A stretch of DNA of 64,000 bases from Litorimonas taeanensis (GTDB taxonomy: Bacteria > Pseudomonadota > Alphaproteobacteria > Caulobacterales > Maricaulaceae): contig NZ_RBII01000002.1 in the NCBI RefSeq assembly GCF_003634015.1, forward strand, positions 647,597-711,596. Reading direction: 5' to 3'. The stretch's first letter is position 1, and each line of letters starts with the position of its first letter. Of this stretch, positions 61,205 through 64,000 are shown one piece after another. The position numbers and the translations under genes are program-made. Under the pieces are notes generated by a model. That model was not told the origin of the DNA. It was given only the letters and a program-made list of their open reading frames with translations, and searched no databases.

Positions 61205-63970
61205 TTAATCGAGATTGCGCTCGATAAGCTCAACGGTGAAACACTCGATTTGATCGCCTTTACGAAGGTCATGATAGCCTTCAAAGCCCATACCACATTC
61301 CATACCAGCTTGAACTTTTGGAACTTCGTCTTTGAAACGCTTAAGCGTAGATAGCTCGCCTTCGTGGATAACCACATCATCGCGCAAGAGACGGACGCCT
61401 GAACCGCGTTCAACGCGGCCTTCCGTAACCTTACACCCAGCAACCTTACCCAACTTGGTAATGTTAAAGACTTCAAGTATTTCAGCGTAGCCGATAAAGG
61501 TTTCACGGCGCTCTGGTTCAAGCATGCCTGATAGCGCGCCTTTAATCTCTTCAATCAAGTCATAAATGACAGAGTAATAGCGAATTTCGACGCCTTCGCG
61601 TTCAGCCAAGTCTTTGGCTTGTCTATTGGCCCGAACATTAAAGGCAATGATCGGCGCGCCTGATGTGGCTGCCAATTGGACGTCAGACTCGGAAATACCG
61701 CCTGCTGCTGAATACACAACGCGTGCCATAACTTCTTCATTACCCGCATTTTCAAGGGCAGTCTTAATTGCTTCGGCAGAGCCTTGTACATCAGCTTTCA
61801 CTAAGAGAGGCATTTCCGACGTCTCTTTATTATTAAGCTTGGCCATCATTTGTTCCATTGAAGCAATGGCTGAAGGTGCGACTGAGAGTTTATCCTTGGC
61901 AATTTGCTTACGATAATTAGTCAACTCACGCGCGCGGCTCTCATTTTCGACGACAGCGAAAGGCTCACCGGGTTGCGGTGCGCCGTCCAGACCCATAACT
62001 TCAACAGGAACAGAGGGCCCGGCTTGTTTAAGTGTCTTGTTACGCTCATCGGTCAAAGCTTTCACCTTGCCCCAATATTCGCCAGCCACAACGATTTGTC
62101 CTCGTTTTAACGTACCACGCTTAACGAGAAGCGTTGATACAGGGCCGCGGCCTTTTTCGATCTTAGATTCAATAACCAAACCATCAGCATTGCGCGTTGG
62201 GTTGGCTTTTAAATCCATCAACTCTGCTTGCAACGTAATCGCTTCTGCCAGTTCTGCTAAACCTGTCTTTTTCAAGGCGGAGACTTGAACAGCCTGTGTT
62301 TCACCAGACATGCTTTCGGTGATAACGCTATGCTGTAAGAGGTCGGTTTCAACTTTCTGCGGATTCGCTTCATAGGCATCCATTTTGTTAATGGCGACAA
62401 TAATTGGCTTATCTGCAGCTTGTGCATATTTAATCGATTCAATCGTTTGCGGCATAATGCCATCATCAGCAGCAACAACAAGGACGACAATATCTACGGC
62501 TTCGGCGCCGCGTGTCCGCATTTCAGAGAAAGCCGCATGTCCTGGCGTATCCAATACTGTGATGGTTTCGCCTGATTTTAGTTTCAGCTGATACGCACCA
62601 ATATGTTGTGTAATGCCGCCCGCTTCGCCAGAGGCAACATCTGTTGAACGTAAGGCATCCAAGAGCGAAGTTTTACCGTGGTCAACATGACCCATAACGG
62701 CAATGACAGGGGCTCTAGGTTTGCGATCTTTTTCGTCTGATGGCGTGTCATCAATGATAAAGTTTTCTTCAACATCAGAGGCCGCCACACGTTTGACTGT
62801 GTGACCAAAATCTTCAACGATGAGCTGCGCTGTATCAGCGTCTAGCATATCGTTAATATTCATCATCTGGCCTTGCTGCATCAGATATTTCACAACATCT
62901 GCGCCGCGCTCTGCCATACGGTTGGCCAAATCGCCGACCGAGATAACTTCGGGAATGGTGACTTCACGTTGCACCTTCTCACGAGAGGCATTTCCGCCGC
63001 GTTGACGCTGCTTTTCGCGTTCACGGGCACGTTTCATAGAGGCAAGTGAGCGTTGGCGTTCGTCATCACCAGACAAAGCTGAAACGATGGTTAGCTTGCC
63101 GCGGCGGCGTTTTTGTTCGCCCTTGGAACGGGTGGGCGGTGGCATATTGCCCCGCTTTTTCTTGACGCGTCCGCCGGCCTTTTCAAGCTCGGTCATATCC
63201 TCAGAGGATGTTTCATTTCGATTCAAAGGTGAGCCGACTGGCTTGCGAGCATTGCGCGCTTCGGCTTCTTTCTTTTGACGTTCTTCTTCTTCTTTTTCAA
63301 GACGGCGTAGTTCAGCTTCTTCTTCTTCGCGCTTTTTACGCTCCAAAGCTTCACGCTCATCTTTCATACGCTGTTGGCGTTCCGCTTCTTCAGCACGTCT
63401 ACGAGCTTGGCGTTCTGCCTGTTCAGCTTGCGCTTTTTGTAGGGCCTCTTGGCGTTTCTTATATTCAGCAACGGATAAACCGAGCGCGCGGGCCGCTTCT
63501 TTTACATCAATGGGTTTTGGCGGCGGCGGGGCTAAAGCGGGTTTTAATTTTGGCGCTGGAGCTTTAGGCTTTGGCGCAGCTTCAACAGCTTTGGGCTTTT
63601 CAGGGGCCTTTGTTTCTGTTTTCGCTTCAACCTTAGGGGCTGGCTCTGCTTTAGGGACAGGTGTTTCCGGCACTTCAACCTTATTAGAAGAAACACGAGG
63701 AATAGGCGCTGGCCGTGCAATATTTGGTACGACAGGTTTTGTTTCGCCTGTGCTGGCGTTCTCTTGCCCCTTATTGATCGGCGCAATATTAGGCTTAATT
63801 TTTGGTGTGGCTTTGGCCGCACCCGCCTGTTTCGTACCAGGACGGACGAGGATTTTCTTTTTCTTTTCGACAACAACGGCAGAACTTCGTCCGCGTGCTG
63901 GTCGCGCTCCGCCTTTGTTCAATGTCAAAGGTCGGCGGGCTGGTTTTTTATCAGATGTATCGTTCATCAT
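61205..63970 (-). CDS. infB: Translation initiation factor IF-2
   Basis: A 921-residue GTPase placing initiator tRNA on the 30S subunit. Residues 1-340 are a Lys/Glu/Ala/Pro-rich linker with a strongly charged coiled coil ([20 protein letters not shown]). The IF2 N2 domain ([20 protein letters not shown]) follows. The G domain is [32 protein letters not shown] and INKMD. C-terminal domains end [19 protein letters not shown]. Two adjacent ATGs (63970, 63967) are possible. nusA, its usual upstream partner, would lie beyond the right edge. Confidence 0.97.
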   Translation of the reverse strand: MMNDTSDKKPARRPLTLNKGGARPARGRSSAVVVEKKKKILVRPGTKQAGAAKATPKIKPNIAPINKGQENASTGETKPVVPNIARPAPIPRVSSNKVEVPETPVPKAEPAPKVEAKTETKAPEKPKAVEAAPKPKAPAPKLKPALAPPPPKPIDVKEAARALGLSVAEYKKRQEALQKAQAEQAERQARRRAEEAERQQRMKDEREALERKKREEEEAELRRLEKEEEERQKKEAEARNARKPVGSPLNRNETSSEDMTELEKAGGRVKKKRGNMPPPTRSKGEQKRRRGKLTIVSALSGDDERQRSLASMKRAREREKQRQRGGNASREKVQREVTIPEVISVGDLANRMAERGADVVKYLMQQGQMMNINDMLDADTAQLIVEDFGHTVKRVAASDVEENFIIDDTPSDEKDRKPRAPVIAVMGHVDHGKTSLLDALRSTDVASGEAGGITQHIGAYQLKLKSGETITVLDTPGHAAFSEMRTRGAEAVDIVVLVVAADDGIMPQTIESIKYAQAADKPIIVAINKMDAYEANPQKVETDLLQHSVITESMSGETQAVQVSALKKTGLAELAEAITLQAELMDLKANPTRNADGLVIESKIEKGRGPVSTLLVKRGTLKRGQIVVAGEYWGKVKALTDERNKTLKQAGPSVPVEVMGLDGAPQPGEPFAVVENESRARELTNYRKQIAKDKLSVAPSAIASMEQMMAKLNNKETSEMPLLVKADVQGSAEAIKTALENAGNEEVMARVVYSAAGGISESDVQLAATSGAPIIAFNVRANRQAKDLAEREGVEIRYYSVIYDLIEEIKGALSGMLEPERRETFIGYAEILEVFNITKLGKVAGCKVTEGRVERGSGVRLLRDDVVIHEGELSTLKRFKDEVPKVQAGMECGMGFEGYHDLRKGDQIECFTVELIERNLD

Positions 63971-64000
63971 TTTCTTTCAGTTGAAGGGGACGGTCATAAC

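Noticed and set aside
61141-61554. Extended N-terminus of the YcxB-like frame into infB
   Set aside because: This stretch is an alternative frame of infB and has no domain of its own; the conserved protein begins at GTG 61140, just past the infB terminator.

Overview
This window looks like the replication-origin region of an alphaproteobacterial chromosome with fairly low GC. It most resembles a marine member of the Caulobacterales/Maricaulales (Hyphomonadaceae or Robiginitomaculaceae type). Four things point there. The order hemE - non-coding gap - PEP-synthase/PPDK regulatory protein - maf - aroE - coaE - dnaQ matches what I recall of the Caulobacter origin. trmE(mnmE)-gidA(mnmG)-gidB(rsmG)-parA-parB carries three parS-type palindromes. 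GANTC and TTAA-N7-TTAA (CcrM- and CtrA-type) motifs lie in key intergenic regions. A CenR-like regulator sits between leuS and the ubiquinone/recF genes. I found no rRNA, tRNA, CRISPR array, insertion sequence or phage gene.

Layout. 1-3.3 kb: cytochrome bd-type oxidase (cydA and the start of cydB), hemJ and hemE, all leftward. 3.3-3.75 kb: AT-rich gap with DnaA-like boxes, the probable oriC. 3.75-7.4 kb: tightly overlapping PPDK regulator-maf-aroE-coaE-dnaQ. 7.4-14.2 kb: a GDPD-like lipoprotein, then mnmE-mnmG-rsmG-parA-parB. 14.2-20 kb (leftward): mscS-type channel, holA, lptE, leuS, DUF3576 lipoprotein. 20-28 kb: porin-like protein behind tandem CtrA-like boxes, a ThiE/TenI-GNAT in-frame fusion, YggS, L,D-transpeptidase, CenR-like regulator, YhhN, xthA, UbiH-family hydroxylase. 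28-38.6 kb (mostly leftward): recF-dnaN-(gap)-dnaA-(gap)-rpsT-enoyl-CoA hydratase-mutM-grpE-hrcA-methionine gamma-lyase. 38.7-49.8 kb: Lrp regulator, M16 peptidase lipoprotein, two amidohydrolases, HCCA isomerase, SDR, RNase PH, and a zinc-type TonB receptor with a small exported partner. 49.8-53.7 kb: a BON lipoprotein-yraN-rsmI block divergent from an LpoA-like activator. 53.7-64 kb: a seven-EF-hand exported protein, then the pnp-rpsO-truB-rbfA-infB block interrupted by three unrelated genes.

How the genes fit together. The window combines chromosome start-up and segregation (oriC, DnaA, DnaN, RecF, HolA, DnaQ, ParAB-parS) with envelope maintenance (LptE, CenR, L,D-transpeptidase, LpoA-like, BON lipoprotein, MscS, porin) and translation/RNA maturation (LeuS, S20, S15, IF-2, RbfA, TruB, MnmE/MnmG, RsmG, RsmI, PNPase, RNase PH). 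Candidate regulatory elements are: a hairpin covering the hrcA ribosome-binding site and start codon; hairpins between rpsO and pnp; GANTC sites and strong inverted repeats upstream of dnaA; tandem CtrA-like boxes upstream of the porin; and a dyad between the methionine gamma-lyase and its Lrp-type neighbour.

The most unusual points are: MnmE lacking the canonical G4 (NKxD) motif; the ThiE/TenI ORF running without a stop into a GNAT ORF that keeps its own Shine-Dalgarno; a structured 190-bp convergent gap next to recF that could encode a small RNA; and the head-on orientation of dnaA, dnaN, pnp and infB relative to a fork leaving the inferred oriC. I did not find a clearly new multi-gene defence or biosynthetic system. 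All family calls come from reading motifs and gene order, without database searches.
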